DNA from: Tigriopus japonicus | Taxonomy: Eukaryota; Arthropoda; Copepoda; Harpacticoida; Harpacticidae | Length of the DNA: 64,000 nucleotides | Assembly: GCA_010645155.1 (NCBI GenBank) | Contig: CM021322.1 | Coordinates: 3,985,713-4,049,712 of the forward strand | Reading direction: 5' to 3' | In this document: positions 34,701 to 44,400 of the stretch, piece after piece | Numbering within the stretch: the stretch's first letter is position 1 | Layout of the letters: each line of letters opens with the position of its first letter | Notes under the pieces: generated by a model | Seen by the model: the letters and a program-made list of their open reading frames with translations, nothing else | Databases searched by the model: none | What the model was told of the DNA's origin: nothing | Position numbers and translations under genes: made by a program

Positions 34701-37467
34701 ACCTAAAAACGAGATCGGATATTTTCGACCTAAAAATCGAGCTCGGATATTTCAACTTAAAAACGAGCTCAAAAATTTTCGACTTAAAAAACGAGCTCAA
34801 AATTTTTCGACTTAAAAAACGAGCTCAAAATATTTCGACTTAAAAAAACGAGCTCAAAATTTTTCGACTTAAAAAATGAGCTCAAAATTTTTTGACTTAA
34901 AAAACGAGCTCAAAATTTTTCGACTTAAAAAAACGAGCTCAAAATTTTTCGACTTAAAAAAAGAGATCGAAAATTTGCGCCCTATAAACAAGCTCAAATT
35001 TTTTGACTTAAAAAAAGAGATCGAAAATATGCCCCTTAAAAAACGAGACAAAATTATTGCAAACATTTCTCTCAAAGGTGACAGAATGTGGCTTCAAAAG
35101 TGGCAGTGAACACCCGTAATTGGCAGTATTTCAAACAACTTTTGGCATTGTGTGTCTAAAACCAACTGGTAACGCTAATTCGACATGTTGCTGGGATGAA
35201 AATCATTGTGGCTTCCACTCCTCTTCTTTCTTCCTTTGTTCCTGTGTTTTTTAAAGACACTGGGGTAAAGAACCTTATTGTGCCAATGACTTTAGGATAA
35301 AAAAGGCAAAATTACCTTGAAAACTTAGTCTTAGGTAAAAATTGCCCAAAAAAGACGAGAAAATAGTCGAGATAACGAGAAATATTAGGTTGAAAACTTG
35401 TAAAAATTGCCCAAAATAGGCGTTTTAGGTTAAAACCTACGTTTTTAGGTAAAACCTAAAATATTCAGCCCTAATCATAACCAATCCCATCAAGATACTT
35501 CTATTTTGTTCGGCCAATCAGAGCTAAGATTGGATTATCCAAAGTTCCTCTGATTGGCCCTAACCAAATCTGCCAGCCAAACAAACTAGAATAAACTAGA
35601 TGGCGTTAGTTATGACCGGACTTTTTTCTTGTTTCCCAAATTTCGTGATGCTTTTCCCCTTGAAGGGTTTAAATTTGGAAAAAGGGTCTTTGCCAATAGA
35701 AAATACCCAAAACTTCTTGCCCACACAATTGGCAAAAGATGAAGTTCCATAGGAATGTGCGAAAAAAGGGAAAGTCATCGTTCCTAACTTTTCATCTTAG
35801 TTCTCCAGAGCCTTTCCATTGAAAGAGAAGCCTCCTTTCAATTAATTGAGTTGAGGTCAGGAGTAAACTTCACAAACAGACCTTACCTTATTATAAAAGA
35901 GCCAAGGAATGGAGAATAATACACTGGCTGTCCAAATAACAAACACGGCTCGAATCGCTCGAGTCATCTTGGATTTACGGGGAATATTAAGAGGATGACA
36001 AATGGCCAAGTACCTAAAGGAGAAGAAAAACAAAGCTAATTAACACACCGAGCCGTTCTAAGAATACACGTGAGCTTGTGGGTGGATATCTCTTTTGTGG
36101 TGATGTCATTTTTCATGTGGTACCTTTCCACGGTGAATGCCACGATCGTAAAAATTGAGGAATAGGTCACAGCCTCGGTGGTGAGCATTTTGGTATCGCA
36201 TGCGAAATGGCCAAAGTTCCACGGATATTGGTTCCACAACAAGTATACCTCAAAGGGCATCGCTAAAATCAAAAGCAAGTAAATGGCTTACTGTAACACA
36301 AAGGGATTTGCCGTACGGTCACAAGTTTATTGTGCTCGATGGGTTTTTGGGCAAGTTGTAAAAGTAATTTCGTGTCATGGGCTTTTGATTCTCGAGCAAA
36401 AGCAATGGAAAGGGGTTTGAGAATTGATGAGGGTTTTACAAATCATTGGACCGGAAAGGCCCCAATTATGCCTACAAACGAGATGGCCAAGGATCATAAA
36501 ATTTTGAAATATAATCAGAGAACATGAGTTCAACCAAAGTAGACTGAAATTTGCCCAAAGCTGTGGTTCTTTTAACTAGAAGGGCTTAAGATCTAGGGTC
36601 TATCTCGTTTAGCAAAGCTACGTATTTAAACAAGCGGGTCCCCATGGTGTGTTTCATTCATTAGGGACGTTCAAAGTTTTTTTGCCTCTTTAGAGCTTGT
36701 TCAAAAGTAAATTATAGACTACCCGAGAGAACCACGACCATTCTAGGATTGCCTTCAGGACCATCGTCAATGCGTTCATTTTTATTGTTTTTGCCAAGTC
36801 TGGAGCACAACTTTGATGTTTGATTGCCAAATATTAGTCCTTTTAATCAACATCAAAGGTGCTCCTCCAAGGAGTTTTCAGAATCATATAATGAGCAAGC
36901 GCTAAACAAACTAATGTAAAAGTTAAGACTGAACTTATTACGTTAAAAACTACTTTTAAAAAATCATGTTTAACACGTCACCCATTCCATCAAAAGTCTT
37001 GGGATTCCTCCGAAAATAAAGCACGAAAATAATCATTTTTCCCAATAACAACGTTGACATTCCAAAACTTTGGGCTTTTCCTCCCCGTTTGAGAAACTTG
37101 GCTCATTTTTGGATCCATTAAAGTGCTTTGGAATGTTCAAAAGCATTTAAAAAATGGAAAACTCCTACTTACCGACGGTATGAGTGAGTAGATCTGACAC
37201 GGCCAGATTGGCCAAGTACACATTGGTGGGCGTGTGCATGTACTTATTTTTCACGATCACCAAACACGTGGAGAGGTTACCAAATAGACCGAACACAAAG
37301 ATACACAAATACACGATCGTGATTGGAATGATTGTGGTGAGCGGCAGATGCCTTGGACCCAAGCGTTGTTGGATATAAAGCGATAAATTGTCCTCGACAT
37401 CCCACGAGCCATTGCCCAAATTGGACTGCAAAATTGTCCCACTCTCATTTGCGGATTCCTTCTCCAT
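19745..37467 (-). CDS. Neuropeptide GPCR, neuromedin-U/pyrokinin/CAPA receptor type
   Basis: Rhodopsin-class receptor of 458 residues in seven coding exons: 37467-37173, 36262-36124, 36013-35887, 33928-33765, 33683-33559, 20354-20220, 20136-19745. All junctions are GT-AG and in phase. The N-terminus has three N-x-S/T sites and no signal peptide. TM1 is followed by the M-H-T-P-T-N loop and the L-A-V-S-D-L-L core of TM2. M-P-F-E-V-Y-L-L-W precedes the TM3 cysteine, and the E-R-Y-L-A-I-C-H-P version of the DRY motif follows TM3. TM6 carries [13 protein letters not shown], characteristic of the pyrokinin/CAPA/neuromedin-U receptor group, and TM7 ends in N-P-L-L-Y. The exact ligand cannot be told from sequence. 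The 13.2-kb intron before TM6 contains a whole arylsulfatase gene on the other strand. Segment 37470-37960 upstream is GC-richer than its surroundings and is probably 5' UTR or promoter. Confidence 0.92.
20419..20674. mobile_element. Foldback MITE, second family, copy 1
   Basis: The arms are inverted repeats: GGTCGATTGTTTAGGTAG at the left, and GTCGGTTGTTGAGATAG on the other strand at the right. The inner CATGCACGATCAAGTTTCG and GAAACTTGATCGAGCATG also pair. Another copy sits at 30335-30594. A TA next to the left tip suggests a mariner-type target, not confirmed at the right. Confidence 0.7.
20696..21108. mobile_element. Possible degenerate mariner-type MITE
   Basis: TATACAGGGTTGTCACGAAA at the left resembles TATACAAGGTTGTTTAAAAT read on the other strand at the right edge, followed on both sides by similar AG-CCC blocks. 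No coding remains. Arms are diverged, so this is tentative. Confidence 0.35.
21280..31550 (+). CDS. ARSB: Arylsulfatase B-like sulfatase, nested in the GPCR intron
   Basis: Removes sulfate esters from glycosaminoglycan-type sugars, expected in lysosome or secreted. Ten exons: 21280-21403, 21645-21808, 23434-23537, 23605-23720, 23885-23961, 25693-25867, 27167-27264, 27420-27556, 28892-29089, 31193-31550; 516 residues, phases consistent. A hydrophobic leader is followed by [12 protein letters not shown], which carries the metal-binding aspartates. C-S-P-T-R with Cys77 is the formylglycine site, and G-K-W-H-L-G follows as in the family. [17 protein letters not shown] and H-V-T-D-W-L-P-T-L are ARSB-type blocks. 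Length is close to human ARSB (533). Poly-A signal AATAAA near 31668. The gene lies wholly within an intron of the receptor gene on the opposite strand. Introns are long because of transposon insertions. Confidence 0.94.
22516..22969. mobile_element. Foldback MITE with 7-bp duplication, copy A
   Basis: A 454-bp element in intron 2 of the sulfatase gene. It has long inverted arms; the centre pairs AATGAATGAACTAGCCCTTT with AAGGGCGAGCTCATTCATT. It is more diverged than copies B and C. Flanking 7-mers ATGGCTC (22509-22515) and ATGGCCC (22970-22976) match at six of seven positions. Confidence 0.75.
24655..25345. mobile_element. hAT-like non-autonomous element (691 bp) with internal duplication
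   Basis: The ends are TAGGGCCCGGAAAAATATTT and, inverted, TAGGGCCCGGAAATATATTT. A perfect 8-bp target duplication GTAATGAG flanks it (24647-24654 and 25346-25353). The left part contains two tandem copies of a unit of about 160 bp (starting near 24663 and 24822). No transposase ORF is present. Located in intron 5 of the sulfatase gene. Confidence 0.88.
26268..26435 (+). mobile_element. tRNA-derived SINE
   Basis: The 5' part resembles tRNA-Ser: a box-A-like GTGGCCACGCGTAGTTAA, a long variable-arm-like CTTCCCCAGACGGCG, and a perfect B box GGTTCGAATCC. It cannot fold as a proper tRNA because the acceptor arms do not pair well. A unique body follows, ending in an A-rich tail at about 26430, as in SINEs. 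Related tail sequence at 18.35 kb supports a repeated family. Confidence 0.6.
29360..29689. mobile_element. hAT (Charlie-type termini) MITE, 330 bp
   Basis: The ends CAGGGGTTCTCAACCT and, inverted, CAGGGGTTCTCAACCTTTT match the well-known terminus of Charlie-type hAT elements. A perfect 8-bp duplication GTCTAAAC flanks it (29352-29359 and 29690-29697). No coding capacity. It sits in intron 9 of the sulfatase gene. Confidence 0.92.
30335..30594. mobile_element. Foldback MITE, second family, copy 2
   Basis: Same family as the copy at 20.4 kb. The left tip GGTTGGTTGTTGAGGTAG pairs with the right tip GGTCGGTTGTTGGATAG on the other strand. The inner arms share CATGCTCGATCAAGTTTCG and ACGCAGCTTATGTAGCG. 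It is flanked by TA on both sides (TTTA at the left, CCTATA at the right), consistent with a TA target. Confidence 0.7.
31830..32064. mobile_element. hAT terminus remnant
   Basis: GGTTGCCGACCCCTG ends at 32064; inverted, this is CAGGGGTCGGCAACC, a frequent hAT terminus. The preceding 150 bp repeat GTGGGCC-type words. A matching left end and target duplication were not found, so it is truncated or rearranged. Confidence 0.4.
34384..35473. mobile_element. hAT-like non-autonomous element (1090 bp) with internal minisatellite
   Basis: The ends are TAGGGCTGAATATTTTAGGT and its inverted copy. Flanking 8-mers ATCATAAA and ATCATAAC agree at seven of eight positions. The interior from about 34680 to 35050 is a minisatellite of about 27 bp (GACTTAAAAAACGAGCTC plus AAAATTTTT), roughly 13 copies. 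No transposase. It lies in the receptor intron between the exons at 35887 and 33928. Confidence 0.85.
34680..35050. repeat. Minisatellite, unit about 27 bp, inside the hAT-like element
   Basis: Tandem copies of CGACTTAAAAAACGAGCTCA plus AAATTTT with small length changes in the A runs. ORFs found in it are repeat artefacts. Confidence 0.9.
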
Positions 37468-37802
37468 TTGGAGATGACCCTTTCGACGTTGATGTTAATT
37501 CAATTCCTCTCTTTCTATTGAATTGGGATGTGAACACGTGTTATGAGACCGTTACTCGACTTCATGAAGGGCTCCTCCGTCAATGTGAGCATGGGAGCTC
37601 TTTCTTATTCCCATTGGAACACCTTTGCCCGTCGTCATTCTTCTTCCGAAAGCAAGTTGAGCCTTGGATCCGAATCAGTCCTTGAAATTGGACTTTCTGG
37701 AAAGGTGGGTCTCCAAGGAGTGAGCCATGGAACCAGGTTCCGGCTGCGCAGAATGCAGTCAGACCCACGGAAAGGCAACTTCTCCAAGATGCTTCGAGAG
37801 CC

Positions 37803-38850
37803 TTACACGCGGACGAAAAAACAATCCACCAGTTCTGGCTTGGTACTTCTACTATCGCACCAATAGTAACGAAAATGAACGATCCTTGGCAGCGCACCTT
37901 CAACAAGTTTGAGCGGCCTTCTCTGTCCTTGGCTTGGTTGCACCCAATGTTGTTGACTCCATTGGTAGATGCATGAGCGTTTCTCGGTGAAGTGAAATGT
38001 TTTGAGGAGGGCGACGACAAAAAAGAAGATTACCATTTTGTCCGATAAGCATTTGAACGTTGTAGCAAGAAGCACGGAAATCATGGAGTGGGAGGCTAGC
38101 AATGAGAATGATGATTTCCAGCAGAAACGAACCGTTTACGTTCTTCTGCAAATGAGACATGGCTTGCATTGAGAAGAACACGTATTTCAAATTTCAGACC
38201 AATCAAAAGCCGGAGTGAAAAGTTATGCCTTCTCAAACTTATGTACTGAAGAAAGCAAAGAATGAATGAACTCGCCCTTTTGTGGTAAAACGATTAACAC
38301 AAAAGGGCTAGTTCATTCATTCTCGGTAGGATTTGCACTGAACTTTGGGTGAGCATAACTTTTGTCTCCGACGTTCGATTGAGCTAAAAATTGAAATACG
38401 TATTCTTATCAATATATGCAAGGTCTCATTTGCAGAAGAGCGTAATTGAATTGTTCTTACGGGAAATCATTATTCTCATTGCTAGCCTCCCACTCCATGA
38501 TTCCAGTGCTTCTTGGTTGTAGCCATGTCAACGATTTTGGGAGATATTGAGTTAACGCTGTACATTAGAATTGCTCTTCGGTTCTTTGGACCTTTTCCAT
38601 GAATGTGTTGGATTTGATTTTCACTGGGCACTTTTTTATGGATCCTCGTGGATGATAAGATTGCTTTCACAATCAACTTGTCTCTCACTGAATCTGCAAT
38701 TGCAAATGCACTCGCGACGGCATTGAACATAATTGAACTTATTGTCACAAAGAGAATGTAAAACGGCAAGTTGTAATCGGTCTGATCATTGACGGTTAAC
38801 GTACACAGATAGTTATGGCAGACCATAAAACAGACTTTTAGTATGTACAA
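37803..38850 (-). other. Unassigned minus-strand open frame interrupted by MITE copy B
   Basis: A frame reading from 38850 has a hydrophobic stretch L-P-F-Y-I-L-F-V-T-I-S-S-I-M-F. It runs into the MITE at 38515. If the MITE and one copy of its 7-bp target are ignored, the same frame continues from 38058 to a stop at 37803, about 196 codons, with a second hydrophobic stretch V-I-F-F-F-V-V-A-L-L. No family was recognised. The left part is open in other frames as well, so this could be chance in a GC-richer tract. Confidence 0.25.
38066..38515. mobile_element. Foldback MITE with 7-bp duplication, copy B
   Basis: A 450-bp element with ends CAAGAAGCAC and GTGCTTCTTG. The arms pair over nearly their whole length (for example CATGGAGTGGGAGGCTAGCA near both tips). 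A perfect 7-bp duplication GTTGTAG flanks it (38059-38065 and 38516-38522). Confidence 0.9.
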
Positions 38851-39312
38851 TATTCAAGATATGGATCATCTTTCTTACAGTCGGCATGGTAACCTTGCGC
38901 CATCATGAAAATTGTAACTCAGCCAAAAATATCGGGAATATGATGCTCTTCATTTGTTTGACTTTATTAGTATCTACTGTAGTTGCTCTTCTTTGGTAAG
39001 AAAGACCGTGTGAATAAATCCATTTCTTTTTGGTCGTTTTGTTGCAATAAATCAAGACCTGGCATCGCTCTTTTGGATTTTTTGGACTTCAGCGTTGGGA
39101 CTGTTGACTGACAAATGAGTTTAATATTGCTTTTTCTAAAAATATTTATCTTTACATTTCAGGTCAAGTCAACTTGAATATATTTTAGTTTTAGGATTGG
39201 TAAAATATTGCAAGGTGTTCATTTGAGATGGAGAAGTCGTTTTTAAAATCCAGAAGCATTTGAGACCTTTTCTAAGGTGGAAATTCAATGTCACACACGG
39301 GGAGGGGCAGAA

Positions 39313-39860
39313 GTATCCAGACAAAACTTGGATGACATATATCTCCTGAAGCAAGAGGAATATTTTTATTTCCCGCGTTTTTCTGGTTTGACCAAAAACC
39401 GGTTTTGAATGTTTGTTAATTTTTTTTTGTTAAAATCCGGAAATATGAAGCCCCAGGAACAAAAGCGTAAAGTGATTGCTGAATTGCTCTCGGCCGGCAA
39501 CGACGCCAGAGCCATCATCAAGTCAACCAAGTACCCCAGGGACACCGTCTACGAGGTCGTGAAGAGGCTGCAGTCTGGCCGGGGGACAGGCCACGCCCCC
39601 TGCAGCCCACACAGGGCAAAAAAGCGGACCCCCAAGTACTTGACGGGCCTGAGGAGGTCCATCGAGGCCAACCCAGCTGTGTCCATATCGGCCCACGCAG
39701 CCAGACGGTCCGTGAGCAATAGGACTGTGGCCAGGGCCGTCAAGGAGGACCTGAACTTGACCTCCTACGTCAGAGGCAGACGCCACCTTCTTGCCGAAAA
39801 GATGAAGGCCACCAGGCTTGAGAGGGGCAAGAAGTTGCGCAGAATCTGCAAGGTCAATCC
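39313..39860 (+). mobile_element. Truncated mariner/Tc1-type element, GC-rich
   Basis: The frame from 39445 encodes an N-terminal helix-turn-helix region of a Tc1/mariner-type transposase (M-K-P-Q-E-Q-K-R-K onward, with S-I-E-A-N-P and V-K-E-D-L matching the transposase at 56 kb). It runs about 138 residues before the similarity stops near 39860; the catalytic half is missing. Codons are strikingly GC-rich against the surrounding AT-rich DNA. TCCAGACAAAACTTGGATGA at 39319, next to a TA, may be part of the left inverted repeat. A dead fragment. Confidence 0.65.
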
Positions 39861-39999
39861 GAGTTCAAGTGAATTTACAGAATTGCATTCACATTTCAAA
39901 ACTGTTGGCCTCAAATGTCTCTGGCATTGAAAAATGACTTCTCTAGCCCAAATTAACACTTTTAGACTAACAACATCATTTTCGACATTATCTTGGAAA

Positions 40000-41436
40000 C
40001 GTGTCAAAATCGACAAAGCAAAAGGCTCTTCTAAGGATAAATGAAGATCCGGCTAACGAACATTTGTGTTCACTACTCTCAACAATCAGACCTATCTAAT
40101 GTCTGGCTCAAGAAATATTCAAGTGCATTCGCTACAGGAAACTTGGTTTCTTTTTGATCAAGATGCATCAGACATACTTTCATACATTAGACTTGTTGGA
40201 ACATTTAGTCGCAAATATGATCACTTTACATCCTTTATTTTGTGCAATCAGCAAAAAATTGAACAAGTATGTCCTTGTTTTAAAGATTTTTGCACGAATG
40301 ATCCATTCCTCCGTTGTCCTGTGAGCCACGTGACATGAGTAACATTCTTCATGCAGGAAATGAAAGGTGGTCGATATTTTTCTTCTGTTCGAATGGAAAC
40401 ATTGGTGCCAAATCGGTAAAGGATCGTCGGGATAAAAACACAAGGAAGGATGAGCTTCAAAGAGAGATCAGAGAATCACTTGAGGTTCGCCTTTGTAATC
40501 GTTCTTTTCATTCAAGTGGTTATAATCCGAATTCCAGACAAATATTTTAAGTACAAGGAGAAGAGGATAAAACTTGGAACTCTGAATTGGAATTTACTTG
40601 TTCATGCTAAGAGACGGCAAAGACGGAATTAAGTAAAAAGAGGCTTGACCGTTGAGTAACAATATCGCAAACTACCCAGAATTCGTTTTTTGTGCAAGAA
40701 CGAAAGCGTTAAAATAAGCGATCACGTGTCAAACACAAAGGTTTAAAAGTGCGATAAAAATACCAGTGCTCTAGAAACAGACTAAATACCATAGAATTAC
40801 AACTAAATATGTCAACTCATCGTCATTTGATCAAGTTGATTGTTTGATCCTTTTTGGGATTCTATGGTTCACGAGTGCATTCGCTTTTTTGAGGAAAACG
40901 GCAGTAAACTACATTTCTCGAGAGACCGCTATTTTGAAGAAAATATAAAGAGCGCTCTTCAACATGTGATTATGAATGTGCTCTAGGCTTTTTTGATAAA
41001 TCATGAATATAGCAACCTTAAAGATTCAAGGTTATGTTTAGTTTTTTTATTGAGGGATATCAAGCTAGACCATAATCCCCTGAACAATTTGGAGCGAAAT
41101 GTGTGGAGAGAAAATGCAAGCACTGACCTAAATTTGACTTAAATTGAAAAGGAAAACCTTGACATCCTTGAAGTTCTTCTAATTCTTTTAATTCTTTGAG
41201 GATTGTTCCTAGCATACTAGAACATTTCAGGCCTTTAATACAAAAGTTCCGTTCCTTTAGGCGAAAACGCACAAGAACAATATTTGAACATGTTATGTCA
41301 CATCACATCTTTTAAGGTCCCATCCGTCGTTTCTCGGTCTTATCTTGTCTTATAAGCAATGGGGTTTTGTTTGTTTTACTACATTTTTCAAGACATCCTT
41401 ACTTAGTCTTTCTCTGTCGAAGAGCGTAGGAAGACA
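40000..41436. other. Intergenic
   Basis: No gene or bounded mobile element recognised. Short ORFs here lack similarity or splice support. The last 100 bp presumably hold the alpha-glucosidase promoter. Confidence 0.4.
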
Positions 41437-44400
41437 ATGAAGGTCATTTGTGGGGTGATCTTTGGGCTACTTTTGGTGCTTTCCAAGGCCCAAAGCCAAA
41501 AAGATTCGGATCGTGTGGATTGTCATCCCGATCCGAACGTCACGCAAGCACGATGCGAACAACGTGGGTGCATTTTCGAACCCCCCTTGGATTCAGAAAA
41601 AGCTCCTTTCTGCTATCTGCCGTCATTCTACGGTTATCGTCTTCAGGATGACGTGTTACCCACTGAATTGGGATATGAGGCCATTCTGGAGAGAAATTTG
41701 GCCGAGTCATCGTATTTTGGTCAAGATTTCCCATTGGTCCGGTTTGAAGTGGAATTCCAGACGGATTCTCGACTTCGCGTCAAGTTGAGTCCCTTATCTG
41801 TGGAACGTTACGAGGTGAGGTGAAATGAGGTGATTGGGAATCGCTTACATTAATCAACTGTTTCTTTCAGGTTCCAATTGCTATTGAGGCCGATGTCAAT
41901 CGACCTCAAAGTACATTGTACGACATCCAATTTTCGAATGAGCCCGTCTTTTCATTCCAAGTGATTCGAAAATCAACGGGAACCGTCCTCTTTGATTCCT
42001 CTTATGGGGGTCTCACACTCTCTGATCAGTTTCTACAAATAGCCTCGAAATTACCTTCGGAGAATGTGTATGGTTTGGGCGAGCATGAGCAGCCTTCTTT
42101 CAGACACGATCTCAATTGGAAAACATGGAGTAAGAATGAGAGAGCACCGGGGTGGTCTCTTATATGACACATTTGTCTAAGTCCATGCAATGTGCGGTTA
42201 CACTTTGATGCTCTTGGGAATGTAAATTTTATGTAAATTGCGACGAAAAAGGTGCACGATGTTGACTTTGCAATGCATAGTATGAATGGTCTTTTCTTCA
42301 CTTTTGATCTTGAGCAAACTTATCTCTTTCAAAAAATCAGCCGGAATACCATAAAAATCTAATCTGTTTTCAGCCATGTTTGCGCGAGATATTTCACCCA
42401 ATCCCGAACTCAATCTTTATGGAACCCATCCGTATTACACCGTGTTAGAAAACGATGGTAATGCCCATTCCGTCCTGTTCAAGAATAGCAACGCTGCAGA
42501 CGTCACCCTGACGCCGAAACCAGGACTGGTTTATCGAACCATTGGTTAGTCAGATTAATAATAATAATAATAATGTTTATTGCGACTCTAGGTCATGTCA
42601 TGGCGTATTAAAAAAGGGATATATGTATAATCATATAACAATGTGAGGAAAGACATGTCAAATGTTAAAAACACGTTAAAAATAGTTATGTAAAAATCAT
42701 GATATCACAGTGAGTTGACTAGAATACGTTCAGTGCACATGGAAGAAATAAAGCAAGGAAGATTAAAGAAAGGAATTTTACCAAAAAAGAGTTTGAAATA
42801 CATCTTCATGTTTTCAGGTGGAGTCCTGGACATGTATTTCTTCTTGGGTCCAACACCTGAGAATGTGGTTCAACAATTCACTGGAGCATTGGGACGGCAC
42901 CAAGTTCCCGCCTATTGGTCGTTGGGGTTCCACATTTGTCGATGGGGCTATGAGAATACCCAAGACATTAGAGAAGCCTATGAGCGGACTTTGGCGGCTG
43001 GAATTCCTTTGGATGGCCAATGGTCGGATATTGACATTATGGATCGACGAGTAGATTTCACTTATGATAAGGAACATTTTGGAGATTTGCCTGATTTCAT
43101 TCAGGACGTGCATGACGATGGTAGGTTTTTACTTTTGAGGATGGTTTATTACGACCAATGACGTCGGCAAATGTAGGAAATAGGCTTTTAAAAAGGACTT
43201 TGATGATGGAAATCGTTTGACAGAAAAGAATCTTCAAAGTCCACGTTTGGATCAAGAATATTTGATCTTTGATGTCTTCGTGGCCATTTAGGAAATTTAG
43301 ATATTCGTTTCATATTCCCTCCAATCCGAACAATTTGAACAACGGAACAAACACCCAAATTTTTTGTAACGCACAAGAACAACATACGTCTTTTTCTGGA
43401 CAAATTTACTGATAAGATTTGTTCAACGATTCTTTTATTGTTATGCCCTCTTTGGACCCTAAATTTCATATGCTTGAGGAACTTTTCTGCTTAAAACATG
43501 GCAAATAAAATTTGGAATTTGGGAAAGCTTTGATATACGGATATCAAAAAGGGGAAAATTTCTAAATTATCGTCTAGATTATATGTGTTTGACACTTATA
43601 TGAGTTCAAAAAGCAAACTGACAAACCAGTTGGTTTAAGATGACAACATACGTATCATACATTTAATGTTGTTCATCTTTCTTTTTAAGTAACCCAAGCG
43701 TCCATTGTAAGAGAGGTCCACTTTTTACAAGTCCTTTTTTGTACCTTCTTCCTGTCAGACTCTCCGAGTTCGGAAGAAATTCTTTGGTCTTGAGACTTTT
43801 AGGAGAGTGCTTTTCCAAAGAATGTCTCGATAATCAAATATGATAAGCCGGTCGATACAAATTTGACAAAGATGAGAATGAATATTGTTGGGACTCAAAG
43901 ACGATTCTATCTTGAATTTGGGGTTTTAAACAACAAGTTGAAATATATTCAATCTTTGATCTTTCTTATAGGACGTCGATTTGTGGCGATTTTGGACCCC
44001 GGCATTCCTACAGGAGAAAGCGACTATCCCGCATTTGAAGAGGGGTCCGATTTAGAGGTCTGGGTTAAAGAGGCTCAAACTGGATTACCCATTCAAGGTA
44101 ACAATTACCCTATGCAACAACTCACTTAATGGCCTTCAAAAGGTCAGTCTCCGAGTCAAACTAAGTTTGTGTAACTTGAGTGATGGCTGTCAGATGATAT
44201 GCCTCTTTTGAATTGACAAGTCTAATGGAAACCGAGAGCTTCTTCAGCGTCATCACCACTACCTCCACCATCATTGAATCTTCATGTAATAATGAAACCA
44301 TTTTATGCATGGACCAACTTTCAGGGATGGTGTGGCCAGATAGTCCAGTCCATTATCCGGATTTCACGTCACCCATCGCCAGAGATTGGTGGATCAAATG

